The position numbers were made by a program, and so were the translations under genes. From the NCBI GenBank assembly GCA_003278345.1, contig QCFH01000002.1, forward strand, positions 1-64,000: 64,000 nucleotides of DNA. The letters are read 5' to 3'. This DNA is from Prochlorococcus sp. AG-363-C02 (GTDB lineage Bacteria; Cyanobacteriota; Cyanobacteriia; PCC-6307; Cyanobiaceae). Within the stretch, counting starts at the first letter, position 1. Each line of letters starts with the position of its first letter. The notes under the pieces were generated by a model. It was not told the origin of the DNA, did no database searches, and saw nothing but the letters and a program-made list of their open reading frames with translations. This document shows positions 43,469 to 53,235 of the stretch, piece by piece.

Positions 43469-45637
43469 GTGCAAGGTCAGACAACGTCGGTCTCTTTCGA
43501 TGGTCGGGAAATACGGCTAACTACAGGGAGATATGCACCACAAGCAGGTGGTTCAGTATTAATAGAGTGCGGTGACACTTCTGTTCTCGTAACTGCAACA
43601 CAAGGTCAAGGCAGAGAAGGAGTTGATTTCTTGCCTTTGAGTTGTGACTACGAAGAAAGACTATATGCAGCAGGCAGGATACCTGGCAGCTTCATGAGGC
43701 GTGAGGGACGCCCCCCAGAAAGGGCAACTTTGATTTCTAGACTTATTGATCGTCCTCTTAGACCTCTTTTCCCTGGGTGGATGAGAGATGAAATACAAGT
43801 TGTTGCAACTTGTCTTTCTCTAGATGAACGAGTACCTGCGGATGTACTTGCCGTTACTGGCTCTTCGATGGCAACACTTTTAGCAGGCATACCTTTTCAT
43901 GGACCAATGGCTGCAGTAAGAGTAGGGCTGCTAGGTGATGACTTCGTATTAAATCCAAGTTTTAGAGAGATTGAAAGAGGAGATCTAGATCTCGTAGTTG
44001 CAGGTACGCCTGATGGTGTTGTGATGGTTGAAGCTGGCTCTAATCAGCTCACTGAACAGGATGTTATTGAAGCTATTGACTTTGGATATGAAGCAGTTAA
44101 TGAATTGATTAAAGCACAACAATCAATCTTAAAAGACGCAGGTATTACTCAAGCAAAGCCTACTGAGCAAGAAGTTGATCAAACTGTTCCAGCGTATTTG
44201 GAAAAAAATTGTACTAAGCCCATAAGTTCACTTCTTAAAGAATTCTCTCTATCCAAAAAAGAGAGAGATAACAAACTTGAAGAAATTAAATTAAATTGTG
44301 CTGAAAAAATTGATTCTCTGAAAGATGACAACGCTGTAAAAAAATTAATAACAGCAAACTCAAAATTATTGGGCTCAAGCTTTAAATTACTCACCAAAAA
44401 GCTTATGAGAGAACAAATAATAAAAGACGGCAAGAGAGTTGATGGGAGAGCTCTTGATGAAGTAAGAGAGATATCAGCAGAAGCAGGAATATTACCTAAA
44501 AGGGTTCATGGTTCTGGTCTGTTCCAAAGAGGTTTAACACAAGTTCTTTCAACAGCAACACTGGGCACTCCAAGTGATGCTCAAGAAATGGATGACTTAA
44601 ACCCTAGTCCTGACAAAACTTATATTCATCACTACAACTTTCCCCCATACTCAGTTGGCGAAACAAAACCAATGAGAACACCTGGTAGGCGAGAAGTTGG
44701 ACATGGAGCACTTGCTGAACGTGCAATTATTCCTGTGCTACCACCAAAAGAATCATTCCCATATGTATTGAGAGTTGTTAGTGAAGTACTTAGTTCCAAT
44801 GGTTCCACTTCAATGGGGTCGGTTTGTGGAAGCACCATTGCATTGCTTGACGCAGGGGTTCCTCTCAAGGCTCCTGTAAGTGGAGCAGCAATGGGACTCA
44901 TAAAAGAGGGTAAAGAAATTAAAATTCTCACAGACATTCAAGGAATTGAAGATTTCCTAGGTGATATGGACTTCAAGGTTGCTGGAACAGAAAAAGGTAT
45001 TACCGCCTTACAAATGGATATGAAAATAACTGGCTTACCTATAAAAATTATTGGAGACGCAATAAATCAAGCAAAACCAGCGAGAACTCATATTCTTGAA
45101 AAGATGGTAGAGGCTATTGAAAAGCCAAATGAAAATCTATCTCCTCATGCGCCAAGACTATTAAGTTTCCGAATAGACCCTGAGCTTATTGGAACAGTTA
45201 TAGGCCCTGGAGGCAGAACAATCAAAGGAATAACTGAGAGAACAAATACAAAAATAGATATTGAGGATGGAGGAATAGTAACCATTGCATCTCATGATGG
45301 AGTTGCGGCAGAAGAAGCACAAAAAATCATTGAAGGCTTAACAAGAAAAGTGCATGAAGGTGAAGTTTTTACAGGTTCAATAACTCGAATAATTCCTATT
45401 GGTGCTTTTGTTGAGATCCTTCCAGGAAAAGAAGGAATGATTCATATATCTCAGTTATCTGAAGCCAGGGTTGAGAAAGTAGAAGACGTTGTAAAAGTTG
45501 GAGACGAAGTTACTGTTAGGGTTCGAGAAATAGACAATCGTGGAAGAATAAATCTAACCTTACGTGGTATCCCACAAAATGGAGATATGCAATATTACCC
45601 ACAACCCACACCAACTCCAGTAGCCCCTTTAATGTAA
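43469..45637 (+). CDS. pnp: polyribonucleotide nucleotidyltransferase
   Basis: A 722-residue PNPase with two RNase PH domains (about residues 1-220 and 320-545), an all-helical linker, a KH domain ([19 protein letters not shown]) and a C-terminal S1 domain ([20 protein letters not shown]). It degrades RNA phosphorolytically from the 3' end. The linker is Lys/Glu-rich. GTG 43469 is the start. It is convergent with cysQ, with only 23 bp between the stops. Confidence 0.98.
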   Translation: MQGQTTSVSFDGREIRLTTGRYAPQAGGSVLIECGDTSVLVTATQGQGREGVDFLPLSCDYEERLYAAGRIPGSFMRREGRPPERATLISRLIDRPLRPLFPGWMRDEIQVVATCLSLDERVPADVLAVTGSSMATLLAGIPFHGPMAAVRVGLLGDDFVLNPSFREIERGDLDLVVAGTPDGVVMVEAGSNQLTEQDVIEAIDFGYEAVNELIKAQQSILKDAGITQAKPTEQEVDQTVPAYLEKNCTKPISSLLKEFSLSKKERDNKLEEIKLNCAEKIDSLKDDNAVKKLITANSKLLGSSFKLLTKKLMREQIIKDGKRVDGRALDEVREISAEAGILPKRVHGSGLFQRGLTQVLSTATLGTPSDAQEMDDLNPSPDKTYIHHYNFPPYSVGETKPMRTPGRREVGHGALAERAIIPVLPPKESFPYVLRVVSEVLSSNGSTSMGSVCGSTIALLDAGVPLKAPVSGAAMGLIKEGKEIKILTDIQGIEDFLGDMDFKVAGTEKGITALQMDMKITGLPIKIIGDAINQAKPARTHILEKMVEAIEKPNENLSPHAPRLLSFRIDPELIGTVIGPGGRTIKGITERTNTKIDIEDGGIVTIASHDGVAAEEAQKIIEGLTRKVHEGEVFTGSITRIIPIGAFVEILPGKEGMIHISQLSEARVEKVEDVVKVGDEVTVRVREIDNRGRINLTLRGIPQNGDMQYYPQPTPTPVAPLM

Positions 45638-45660
45638 AAGAAAATTCAAATACTTAACTT

Positions 45661-46575
45661 TTAAACTAAAAAAGTAGGATCAATTTCTAATAATTCTCTT
45701 TCAATATACTTACAAAGTTTTTCATGATTTTTGCCATGACTTGCAACTAAACAGCCCCACTGATTTCTATCTCCAGTGTTGTAAGAAAGTTTCTTTAAAT
45801 TTGCATGCGTAAAGCTACCACCAGCAGCATTAAGTACTGCTTCAGGTGCTGCCATATCCCAATCTTTTGGTGCTGTTCTAGCTGATAAAGACAAATAGAA
45901 ATCCGCCTCTCCTTTTAATATTTTTGCAACCTTACAGCCAACACTACCAACTATCTTCTTTTCTAAAAAAGGTATTGCATCAATTAATTTTTCAAGTTTC
46001 TCATCTCTATGACTCCTACTAGATACAAGGGTCATTTCAGAAATTTTGTTTTTCTTACTAAAGGAAAATGATTTTTTATTTCCATGCCGGTCTTCACACC
46101 ATGCACCAAAACCTGCTACTCCAAACCAAAGCTCTTCTAATTCAGGTATCAAAACCACTCCCAGAGTTGGAATATTCGAATTAAGCAAAGCCAAGTGCAC
46201 TGCATATTCTCCTGTCCCTTTAAGAAAATCTTTTGTTCCATCAAGAGGGTCTAATATCCAAATCCATTTTTTATTTATTTCAACTCCCTCCGGAAAATCT
46301 TCCTTTGCATTTTCTTCGCTAAGCATGGACCATGAAGCCAAAGGGAAGTTAATATTTAGTCCATTAAGCAACCAACTATTTACAGCAAGATCTGCCGCCG
46401 ATACAGGCCCATCTCCACCATCTTGAACACTTAATGCTTTAGGAAATCCATAAGGCGGCTTTTCTCCTTTGGAATATGCCAACAAAATATCGGCAGCTCC
46501 CCAACTAAGAAAACGAAGTTCTCTCAATAAGTCATCCAATCTCACTCCTTTAGGAAGTTCAACCTCTTTTTTCAT
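45661..46575 (-). CDS. cysQ: 3'(2'),5'-bisphosphate nucleotidase, inositol-monophosphatase family
   Basis: A 304-residue lithium-sensitive phosphatase. The metal site is given by MLSEENAKED and IWILDPLDGTKDFLKG, and the C-terminal KDWDMAAPEAVLNAAGG closes the active site. CysQ removes 3'-phosphate from PAP, a by-product of sulfate assimilation. ATG 46575 is chosen over TTG 46587. Its start codon is separated by one base from the divergent rsmI start, so both promoters must lie inside the opposite gene. Confidence 0.9.
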   Translation of the reverse strand: MKKEVELPKGVRLDDLLRELRFLSWGAADILLAYSKGEKPPYGFPKALSVQDGGDGPVSAADLAVNSWLLNGLNINFPLASWSMLSEENAKEDFPEGVEINKKWIWILDPLDGTKDFLKGTGEYAVHLALLNSNIPTLGVVLIPELEELWFGVAGFGAWCEDRHGNKKSFSFSKKNKISEMTLVSSRSHRDEKLEKLIDAIPFLEKKIVGSVGCKVAKILKGEADFYLSLSARTAPKDWDMAAPEAVLNAAGGSFTHANLKKLSYNTGDRNQWGCLVASHGKNHEKLCKYIERELLEIDPTFLV

Positions 46576-46576
46576 A

Positions 46577-47464
46577 ATGGATTCCAAAAATGATTGCCTT
46601 TCAAAAAAACAATCTGAACCAATCCCAGGTGTGCTCTATCTAGTAGGTACTCCAATAGGTAATCTTGGAGATTTTTCACCTAGAGCAAGACATCTTCTTT
46701 CAAACGTATCAGTTATTGCATGCGAAGACACTAGATACAGTAGACAACTTCTTGAAAAATTCCAAATTAAAGCCAAACTTGTAAGCTTTCACAAATTCAA
46801 TACCTACGAAAGGATTCCAAAACTACTTAAATTACTCAATCAAAATGAAATTATTGCTTTGATAACTGATGCAGGGCTTCCTAATATTAGTGACCCTGGC
46901 GAAGAGCTTGTAAGCGCTACAATTGCAGCCGGTCACAAAGTTATTTGTATTCCAGGTCCTTGCGCAGCTACAACTGCCCTTGTTGCTAGTGGTCTTCCTA
47001 CAAAGAGATTTGCCTTTGAAGGATTTCTTCCTTCCAAAGCAAAAGAACGCAAATCAATTTTGAAGATCATTTCTCAAGAAGAAAGAACTACAATCATTTA
47101 CGAATCTCCTCACAAATTACTAAAGCTCCTTGAAGAGTTATCTGTGGTTTGTGGAAAAGAAAGGCCATTACAAGTTGCAAGAGAGCTTACAAAGCTACAC
47201 GAAGAGCAAGTTGGGTCAACTATTGATGAAGTTTTTAGGCATTTTTCAGAGAACAAGCCAAGAGGAGAATTTACTCTGGTTTTAGGTGGGTCTCAAAAAA
47301 ACATAGCCAAAACAAGTGATCTCGATTTGATTAAAAAGATAAAATATCTTCGAGAGAGTGGACTAAGCACTAGTAATGCAATAAAAGTGATTGCTGGTGA
47401 AACAGAATGCTCTAAAAATTATCTTTATTCACTAATTCATGAAAAAAATATAAATAATAGTTAG
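46577..47464 (+). CDS. rsmI: 16S rRNA (cytidine-1402-2'-O)-methyltransferase
   Basis: A 295-residue enzyme. VLYLVGTPIGNLGDFSPRA is the RsmI start, followed by ACEDTRYSRQLLEKF and ITDAGLPNISDPGE, all family signatures. It 2'-O-methylates C1402 in 16S rRNA. The start is ATG 46577: the 36 residues that could be added upstream lie antisense over cysQ and have no family support. It is divergent with cysQ. Confidence 0.95.
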   Translation: MDSKNDCLSKKQSEPIPGVLYLVGTPIGNLGDFSPRARHLLSNVSVIACEDTRYSRQLLEKFQIKAKLVSFHKFNTYERIPKLLKLLNQNEIIALITDAGLPNISDPGEELVSATIAAGHKVICIPGPCAATTALVASGLPTKRFAFEGFLPSKAKERKSILKIISQEERTTIIYESPHKLLKLLEELSVVCGKERPLQVARELTKLHEEQVGSTIDEVFRHFSENKPRGEFTLVLGGSQKNIAKTSDLDLIKKIKYLRESGLSTSNAIKVIAGETECSKNYLYSLIHEKNINNS

Positions 47465-47472
47465 TATCAGAT

Positions 47473-47739
47473 TTGAATAATCAAAAAGTACAATATTTTT
47501 TTGCAATGGTCAGAAAATTTCTTATATCTGGAATAAATCTTGCGAATTGTACACTGCTAGTTTTAATGTTAGCGCTTGGTTCGCAAAATTTAAGCGAGCG
47601 CCATAGCTTAAATCTAGGGATATCATCTACTGAAAAGTTACCATCAGGATTCTTAATAGGAATGTCAATTGTTTTAGGATCATTCAGTGGTAGCTTAACA
47701 ACATTAATTTTAATTCCATCAGAAGAAAGTAACTTATAA
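47473..47739 (+). CDS. small membrane protein, possibly LapA/DUF1049-like
   Basis: An 88-residue protein (TTG start) or 77 residues from ATG 47506. Two hydrophobic helices flank a short polar segment: LANCTLLVLMLALGSQNL and LPSGFLIGMSIVLGSFSGSL. The layout (two helices, N-Q-N-like turn, short tail) resembles LapA/DUF1049 proteins of cyanobacteria. It begins 8 bp after rsmI and is probably cotranscribed. Function unknown. Confidence 0.7.
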   Translation: MNNQKVQYFFAMVRKFLISGINLANCTLLVLMLALGSQNLSERHSLNLGISSTEKLPSGFLIGMSIVLGSFSGSLTTLILIPSEESNL

Positions 47740-47748
47740 AGAATTGTT

Positions 47749-48456
47749 TTAACTATCTAATGATATTAATGAGTCATCCATTATTAATCTAGTAATACCT
47801 TTTGCAAGTAAATAGGAAGAAGAGATGGAAAAAACCTTTGAATCTGGTATTTTTAAAACCCTTTGATTTCTTGAACAATTTCTCTTAGCAACCCTCTGAC
47901 TTGAATATAAAGAGATTGCCAACCTAGCTTTTTCTTTTTCTGAAAGAAAAGTCCATTCAGCAAAATCTTTTAGAGGCTTAGATTCAATTTCCGTTTTTTT
48001 ATCTATTAGCATGTATACAATTTTTTGAGGCCAGGGGAAAGAATCCAAAGGTATGCAAGAAACTTCCTTTTGTTCTTCTGGGAATTCATCGAAATTCAAT
48101 GGTGCAATTTCAAAAAATTCATCAGAATTCGTTGAAGAATATTTTGTCTCAATATTCCCATCTAAATCATTTGGATCAAGAGAGTTTATATTGGAAAGAT
48201 CATTAGAAGAAAGGCTTTCAAGTATTTCTTTTGAAGGATCAATTTGATCTTTAGCATTTGTAAGTTTAGAAGAGCTAAACTTACCTCTTTTTCCTTTTAT
48301 TTCAACATATTCTTCTTCGGTTAAAAAAGATTTTACTGCTCTTGTAATTGTGCCAGGAGTGCAGCCATACTCTTTTGAGAGACTTGTTAGTGATTTACCA
48401 GAACAAAAACCCTCTAATATTCTCTTTTTTACAATCTCCGTGAGTTTTTTGGCCAC
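47749..48456 (-). CDS. helix-turn-helix protein of unknown target
   Basis: A 235-residue protein. The N-terminus has a resolvase-like helix-turn-helix: ILEGFCSGKSLTSLSKEYGC followed by TPGTITRAVKSFL. The middle (about residues 65-125) is acidic and disordered (Ser/Asn/Asp-rich). The C-terminus (PWPQKIVYMLIDKKTEIESKPLKDF, LSEKEKARLAISLY) is a separate helical domain. I know this shape from cyanobacterial proteins of unknown role. DNA binding is inferred from the HTH. It is convergent with the small membrane protein gene, 9 bp apart. Confidence 0.75.
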   Translation of the reverse strand: MAKKLTEIVKKRILEGFCSGKSLTSLSKEYGCTPGTITRAVKSFLTEEEYVEIKGKRGKFSSSKLTNAKDQIDPSKEILESLSSNDLSNINSLDPNDLDGNIETKYSSTNSDEFFEIAPLNFDEFPEEQKEVSCIPLDSFPWPQKIVYMLIDKKTEIESKPLKDFAEWTFLSEKEKARLAISLYSSQRVAKRNCSRNQRVLKIPDSKVFSISSSYLLAKGITRLIMDDSLISLDS

Positions 48457-48507
48457 AAAGCTTTTAGATACAACTATATAAACCTACTTTGCCAAAACTC
48501 CTATTGA

Positions 48508-48669
48508 GTGAAATATGAAGAACAACAAGTTGCCAAGCTGAAAATTAAAATCAGATCTCAACAAAATCATTTGGATTTCTATTTTAATCTAAGGCAAGTA
48601 TATGCACTGCTTAATAAATATTGTTTTCATGCTGGAATCAAATCCTCGAGAGGAGCCAAAGTTAAGTAA
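48508..48669 (+). CDS. small hypothetical protein (53 aa), uncertain
   Basis: A GTG-initiated frame reading KYEEQQVAKLKIKIRSQQNH, then LDFYFNLRQVYALLNKYC. The composition (charged, helical, few rare residues) is more protein-like than its surroundings. A second frame continues it at 48662 (VVYVLGESNPTL) if one base is shifted. It lies just upstream of tRNA-Arg, so it could be a relic of a larger gene. No family recognised. Confidence 0.3.
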   Translation: MKYEEQQVAKLKIKIRSQQNHLDFYFNLRQVYALLNKYCFHAGIKSSRGAKVK

Positions 48670-48733
48670 AGTTGTATATGTGCTTGGGGAATCGAATCCT
48701 ACGCTTTGAGGGCAAAGCCCCATTCAATAACAA

Positions 48734-48807
<74 letters not shown>

Positions 48808-49231
48808 CTTTATTAAGTTAAAAATAAAACCAATTAAGTTTAAAATAATAAAAATATAATAATGATATTTCTTATTCTACAAACAATTTAGTAAATAATA
48901 GAGAATTAATATTAACTTATAGTATTTATTTATAGTAATTATTTTTTAAAATCTAATCATAGTTTAAAAATTAATTATACATTCCAGCTGTCTTCTATAG
49001 CCAGATATCATTACAAAATATATGTATTCAAGAATATACATTTATTAATTTTTTTAATTAAAGCATTTTGTGATACCTGACAAACAGGTCAATAGATTTA
49101 ATAAAGAGAATCTAGTTATTAATAAAAAATTACTTATATAAAACTAATTCCAAAGAAAGACAAATGTATACTAGTTTCATTAGTTATTATGATTAGCATA
49201 TATTTGTTTACGAGCTGATTTGGTATAAAAC
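48808..49231. other. 424-bp AT-rich region between tRNA-Arg and gmd
   Basis: No coding frame, integrase relic or strong hairpin was found. The region should contain the gmd promoter. If the downstream island inserted at tRNA-Arg, the attachment-site copy at its far end lies beyond the window. Confidence 0.45.
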
Positions 49232-50359
49232 ATGACAAAGAAAGCAATTATAACAGGGATAACAGGGCAAGACGGAAGTTATCTTTCTGAACTTCTTTTA
49301 AGCAAAGGATATGAGGTTCATGGCCTTAAAAGAAGGTCTAGCAGTTTCAATACAAGTAGGATTGACCATCTTTATCAGGATCCTCATGAGGATAATCCAA
49401 AGTTAATTCTTCACTATGGCGACCTTACAGATAGCACTAATCTTATTAGGGTTATTCAATATGTCCAGCCAGACGAGATATACAACCTAGGTGCTCAAAG
49501 TCATGTTGCTGTAAGCTTTGAGACTCCAGAATATACCGCTAATTGTGATGCGCTTGGTACTTTAAGAATTCTTGAAGCTGTAAGGATTTTAGGCTTGACA
49601 AAAAAAACCAAAATCTACCAGGCAAGTACTAGCGAACTTTATGGAAAGATACAAGAAGTGCCACAAACTGAAAACACACCTTTCTACCCTAGGAGTCCAT
49701 ATGGAGTAGCAAAGCTATATGCCTATTGGATAACAGTAAACTATAGGGAAGCTTACGGTATTTATGCATGTAATGGAATTCTTTTCAACCATGAAAGTCC
49801 AAGAAGAGGAGAAACATTTGTCACAAGAAAAATCACTCGTGGTCTTAGTAGAATCAATGCTGGACTAGAGTCATGCTTATATATGGGTAATCTTGATTCC
49901 AAAAGAGACTGGGGACATGCAAAAGATTATGTTGTTATGCAATGGTTAATGCTCCAACAAGATAAACCTGAGGATTTCGTTATAGCTACAGGAAGAATGG
50001 AGACTGTCCGAAAATTCATCGAAATAAGCGCAGAAAAACTCGAATGGAACAAAGACACTAAAGGACCTTCAATTATTTGGGAAGGAAATGGCATCGAAGA
50101 AGTTGGACTTCGACCAGATACAAGAGAAATAGTCATCCGAATTGATCCTAAATATTTCCGACCAAGTGAAGTCGATCAACTACTTGGATCGCCAACTAAA
50201 GCATCAGAAAAACTTGGATGGGCCCCAAAAACAACCTTAGAAGAATTAATAACAGAGATGATAAATAAAGACAAAGAAGAAGCTTTAAAAGAATCGATTT
50301 TGAAAAAAGAAGGATTTAAAATTTCAGGTTCTATAGAATCGCCTCCATCAAATACATAG
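49232..50359 (+). CDS. gmd: GDP-mannose 4,6-dehydratase
   Basis: A 375-residue extended [20 protein letters not shown] is the Gmd NADP loop, [18 protein letters not shown] is diagnostic, and [11 protein letters not shown] supplies Tyr and Lys. It removes water from GDP-mannose to give GDP-4-keto-6-deoxy-mannose. The next gene, fcl, completes GDP-L-fucose synthesis 27 bp downstream. A C-terminal tail of about 25 polar residues is longer than usual. Confidence 0.97.
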   Translation: MTKKAIITGITGQDGSYLSELLLSKGYEVHGLKRRSSSFNTSRIDHLYQDPHEDNPKLILHYGDLTDSTNLIRVIQYVQPDEIYNLGAQSHVAVSFETPEYTANCDALGTLRILEAVRILGLTKKTKIYQASTSELYGKIQEVPQTENTPFYPRSPYGVAKLYAYWITVNYREAYGIYACNGILFNHESPRRGETFVTRKITRGLSRINAGLESCLYMGNLDSKRDWGHAKDYVVMQWLMLQQDKPEDFVIATGRMETVRKFIEISAEKLEWNKDTKGPSIIWEGNGIEEVGLRPDTREIVIRIDPKYFRPSEVDQLLGSPTKASEKLGWAPKTTLEELITEMINKDKEEALKESILKKEGFKISGSIESPPSNT

Positions 50360-50386
50360 AAAATTCTAAATGTTTCTAATTTACCA

Positions 50387-51385
50387 ATGAATAAGAAAAT
50401 ATCACCTAATGAAAAAATATTTATTGCTGGTGGAAATGGTATGGCAGGAAGTGCGATATATAGAATGCTAAAAAAAGCTGGTTATGGAAGAGATATTAAT
50501 GGAGGGAGTATACTTATGCCCACAAGAAAAGAATTAGACTTATTAGATATAAATGCTGTACAGAAATGGTTTAAATTAAATAAACCAACAATAGTTATAC
50601 TTGCTGCTGCAAAAGTTGGGGGAATAATGGCAAACCATACTCAGCCTGCAAGCTTCCTTTTAGATAATATTAAAATCCAATCCAATGTAATAGAATCAGC
50701 TTGGTTATTTGGAGCCAAAAGATTACTTTTTCTTGGCAGTAGTTGCATTTATCCAAAATTTGCTGATCAACCTATAAAAGAAGAATCACTACTAGAGGGA
50801 TCTCTTGAGCCTACAAATGAGTGGTATGCAATATCAAAAATTTCTGGAATAAAGCTATGCGAATCTTTAAGAATTCAATATGGCTTTGATGCAATTTCTT
50901 TAATGCCAACAAATCTTTATGGCCCTGGAGATAATTATCATCCGACACAAAGCCATGTCATGGCATCTCTGATAAGAAAATTCTGTGAAGCAGTGAAAGA
51001 TTCATCTTCTTCAGTAACATGTTGGGGATCAGGCGCTCCATTAAGAGAGTTTTTACATGCTGATGATCTCGGAGAAGCCGCAGTCTTTGCTCTTGAAAAT
51101 TGGGATCCAAGCTCTAATGATGCTCCAGTTTGCAAATCTGGTAGAACTTTAACTTTTCTAAATGTTGGAACTGGTTTAGATATATCAATTAAAGATCTTT
51201 CAGAAAAGATAGCAACCGCTACTGGATTCAAAGGTGAAATAATTTGGGACAGAAGTAAGCCTGATGGAACTCCAAGAAAGCAATTAAATATAAAAAGAAT
51301 GAAAGAAATGGGTTGGACTGCAAAAATTGATATAAGTGAAGGAATAAAGCGAACAGTATCAAATTATATTAATGATTCTATTTAA
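50387..51385 (+). CDS. fcl: GDP-L-fucose synthase
   Basis: A 332-residue SDR. IFIAGGNGMAGSAIYRML is the NADP loop, LGSSCIYPKFADQPI and EWYAISKISGIKLCE carry the catalytic Ser, Tyr and Lys, and LMPTNLYGPGDNYHP is the Fcl signature. It epimerises and reduces the Gmd product to GDP-L-fucose. Together with gmd it supplies fucose to the surface polymer. Confidence 0.97.
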   Translation: MNKKISPNEKIFIAGGNGMAGSAIYRMLKKAGYGRDINGGSILMPTRKELDLLDINAVQKWFKLNKPTIVILAAAKVGGIMANHTQPASFLLDNIKIQSNVIESAWLFGAKRLLFLGSSCIYPKFADQPIKEESLLEGSLEPTNEWYAISKISGIKLCESLRIQYGFDAISLMPTNLYGPGDNYHPTQSHVMASLIRKFCEAVKDSSSSVTCWGSGAPLREFLHADDLGEAAVFALENWDPSSNDAPVCKSGRTLTFLNVGTGLDISIKDLSEKIATATGFKGEIIWDRSKPDGTPRKQLNIKRMKEMGWTAKIDISEGIKRTVSNYINDSI

Positions 51386-51571
51386 CTTTTTTAAAGCAAG
51401 ATTTTCACTTTAATTAAAACAAAGGTCAAAATCACATTATGTTTTAAATTTTATTTGCGAGGCAAAAGCATCTTAAAAATTAAATCTTTAAGATTAATCC
51501 AAAAAGTATGATAAATTTGCAAATCAATTATAGAATAAAATCTATTTTAGAACAGACCAATAGGAGATAAA

Positions 51572-53011
51572 ATGGCCTTTAAAGTTAAGAACATATGTTG
51601 TATTGGGGCAGGTTATGTTGGAGGTCCAACAATGTCAGTAATGGCTGATCATTGTCCTGAGATACAAGTCAATGTTGTTGATATTAACCATCAGAGAATA
51701 AATAGTTGGAATGATCCTGATCTTAGAAATCTACCAATTTATGAACCAGGTCTAAACGAAATTGTGAAAAGATGCAGAGGTAAAAACCTACATTTTTCAA
51801 CTGAGGTTGAAAGAAATATTGCACAGGCAGATATAGTATTTATCTCGGTGAATACACCTACAAAAACAAAAGGCTTTGGCGCTGGCCAAGCTAGTGATCT
51901 AAAATGGGTTGAAACATCTGCACGAAAAGTTGCCAAGTATGCAAGAGGGCACACAATCGTTGTTGAAAAAAGCACCTTGCCAGTAAGAACTGCTGAAGTA
52001 ATTAAAGAAATTCTTATATCAGCAAAACCCTCTTCAGATCAATCCGAGCCTTCTACTTTTGATATTTTGTCGAATCCTGAATTTATGGCTGAAGGTTCTG
52101 CAGTAAAAGATCTTGAAAAGCCTGATCGAATTCTTATAGGAGGTGAAAATCATGATGCAATAAATACTTTAAGTGAAATTTATAAATACTGGGTTCCTGA
52201 AAAAAAGATATTACATACAAATATTTGGAGCAGTGAATTAGCAAAACTTACAGCAAATGCTTTTTTAGCACAAAGGATAAGTTCTATTAATTCTATTAGT
52301 GCCTTATGCGAAGCCACTGGAGGTGACGTAAGAGAGGTTTCAAGAGCTATTGGATCAGATAGCAGAATTGGTTCAAGATTTTTAGATTCTGGTCCCGGCT
52401 TCGGTGGAAGTTGTTTTAAAAAAGATATTCTTAATCTTGTTTATTTATCTAGATATTTTGGCTTACCCGAGGTCGCTGATTTTTGGGAAGGAGTTGTTCA
52501 TCTAAATAATTGGCATCAACACAGAGTCTCCCAATTAATCATTAAAAAGCTTTTTGGAACATTGTCGGGAAAAAAAATTGGTGTTTTAGGATTTGCATTT
52601 AAGGCAAACACAAATGACACTCGCGAATCAGCCGCAATACAAATATGCAAAGATTTACTTGAAGAAGGAGCAAGACTATTTATTCATGATCCGAAAGTTA
52701 ATCCGTTAAATATATCTAATGATTTAGGTATTTCTCCTATAAATAAAGTTTTAGAGTCAAATAATTCTTTAACTTTTCAATCCGATGGCTCATGGAGTAA
52801 AGCTAGCCAGATATCTGAAGCAACAAAAGAAGCAGATGCGATTTTGGTTCTTACTGAATGGGAGGAATATTCTAAAATAAATTGGGAAAAGGAGTCAAAG
52901 CAGATGCGATATCCAGCATGGGTTTTTGACTCAAGGTCAATACTTGATGCAAAAAGAGTTATAAACTCAGGGCTTAATTTTTGGAGGATAGGAGATGGAA
53001 CAAATTTATAG
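51572..53011 (+). CDS. ugd: UDP-glucose 6-dehydrogenase, long eukaryote-like type
   Basis: A 479-residue enzyme, longer than most bacterial Ugd. ICCIGAGYVGGPTMSVMA is the NAD loop, PEFMAEGSAVKDLEKPDRI and GFGGSCFKKD (nucleophile Cys281) form the active site, and FAFKANTNDTRESAA is the C-terminal domain signature. It resembles the animal/plant UGDH group in length and insert pattern. It oxidises UDP-glucose to UDP-glucuronate, which the downstream GAE-type epimerase can use. Confidence 0.95.
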   Translation: MAFKVKNICCIGAGYVGGPTMSVMADHCPEIQVNVVDINHQRINSWNDPDLRNLPIYEPGLNEIVKRCRGKNLHFSTEVERNIAQADIVFISVNTPTKTKGFGAGQASDLKWVETSARKVAKYARGHTIVVEKSTLPVRTAEVIKEILISAKPSSDQSEPSTFDILSNPEFMAEGSAVKDLEKPDRILIGGENHDAINTLSEIYKYWVPEKKILHTNIWSSELAKLTANAFLAQRISSINSISALCEATGGDVREVSRAIGSDSRIGSRFLDSGPGFGGSCFKKDILNLVYLSRYFGLPEVADFWEGVVHLNNWHQHRVSQLIIKKLFGTLSGKKIGVLGFAFKANTNDTRESAAIQICKDLLEEGARLFIHDPKVNPLNISNDLGISPINKVLESNNSLTFQSDGSWSKASQISEATKEADAILVLTEWEEYSKINWEKESKQMRYPAWVFDSRSILDAKRVINSGLNFWRIGDGTNL

Positions 53012-53235
53012 AAAAGGTTTTAAATTTTCAAAAGTATTTTTAAAGTCATTAAATCCATCTATTTTTAGATAAAAACTTTCTATATTTCTATTAACATTAG
53101 TTTCTTGATATTAAGTCAAGCAAGTTAGATTCAAGTATTGAATTTATCCTAATATATAGTTATAATATAAAATTTAAAAGTCAAATATACTATACAATGT
53201 TTATAAAAAACATAAAGTTGGAACTTGATTTATTA

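Noticed and set aside
44179-44937. Minus-strand frames of 84 and 101 residues within pnp
   Set aside because: Antisense to well-conserved PNPase sequence, Ser/Leu-rich composition typical of shadow frames.
46046-46426. 126-residue plus-strand frame inside cysQ
   Set aside because: Lies entirely antisense to clear CysQ active-site motifs; an overlap artefact.
48690-48733. Second tRNA or attachment-site copy upstream of tRNA-Arg (GAATCGAATCC, GGGCAAAGCCC)
   Set aside because: T-arm-like bases are present but no acceptor or anticodon arms, and no match to the tRNA-Arg 3' end.
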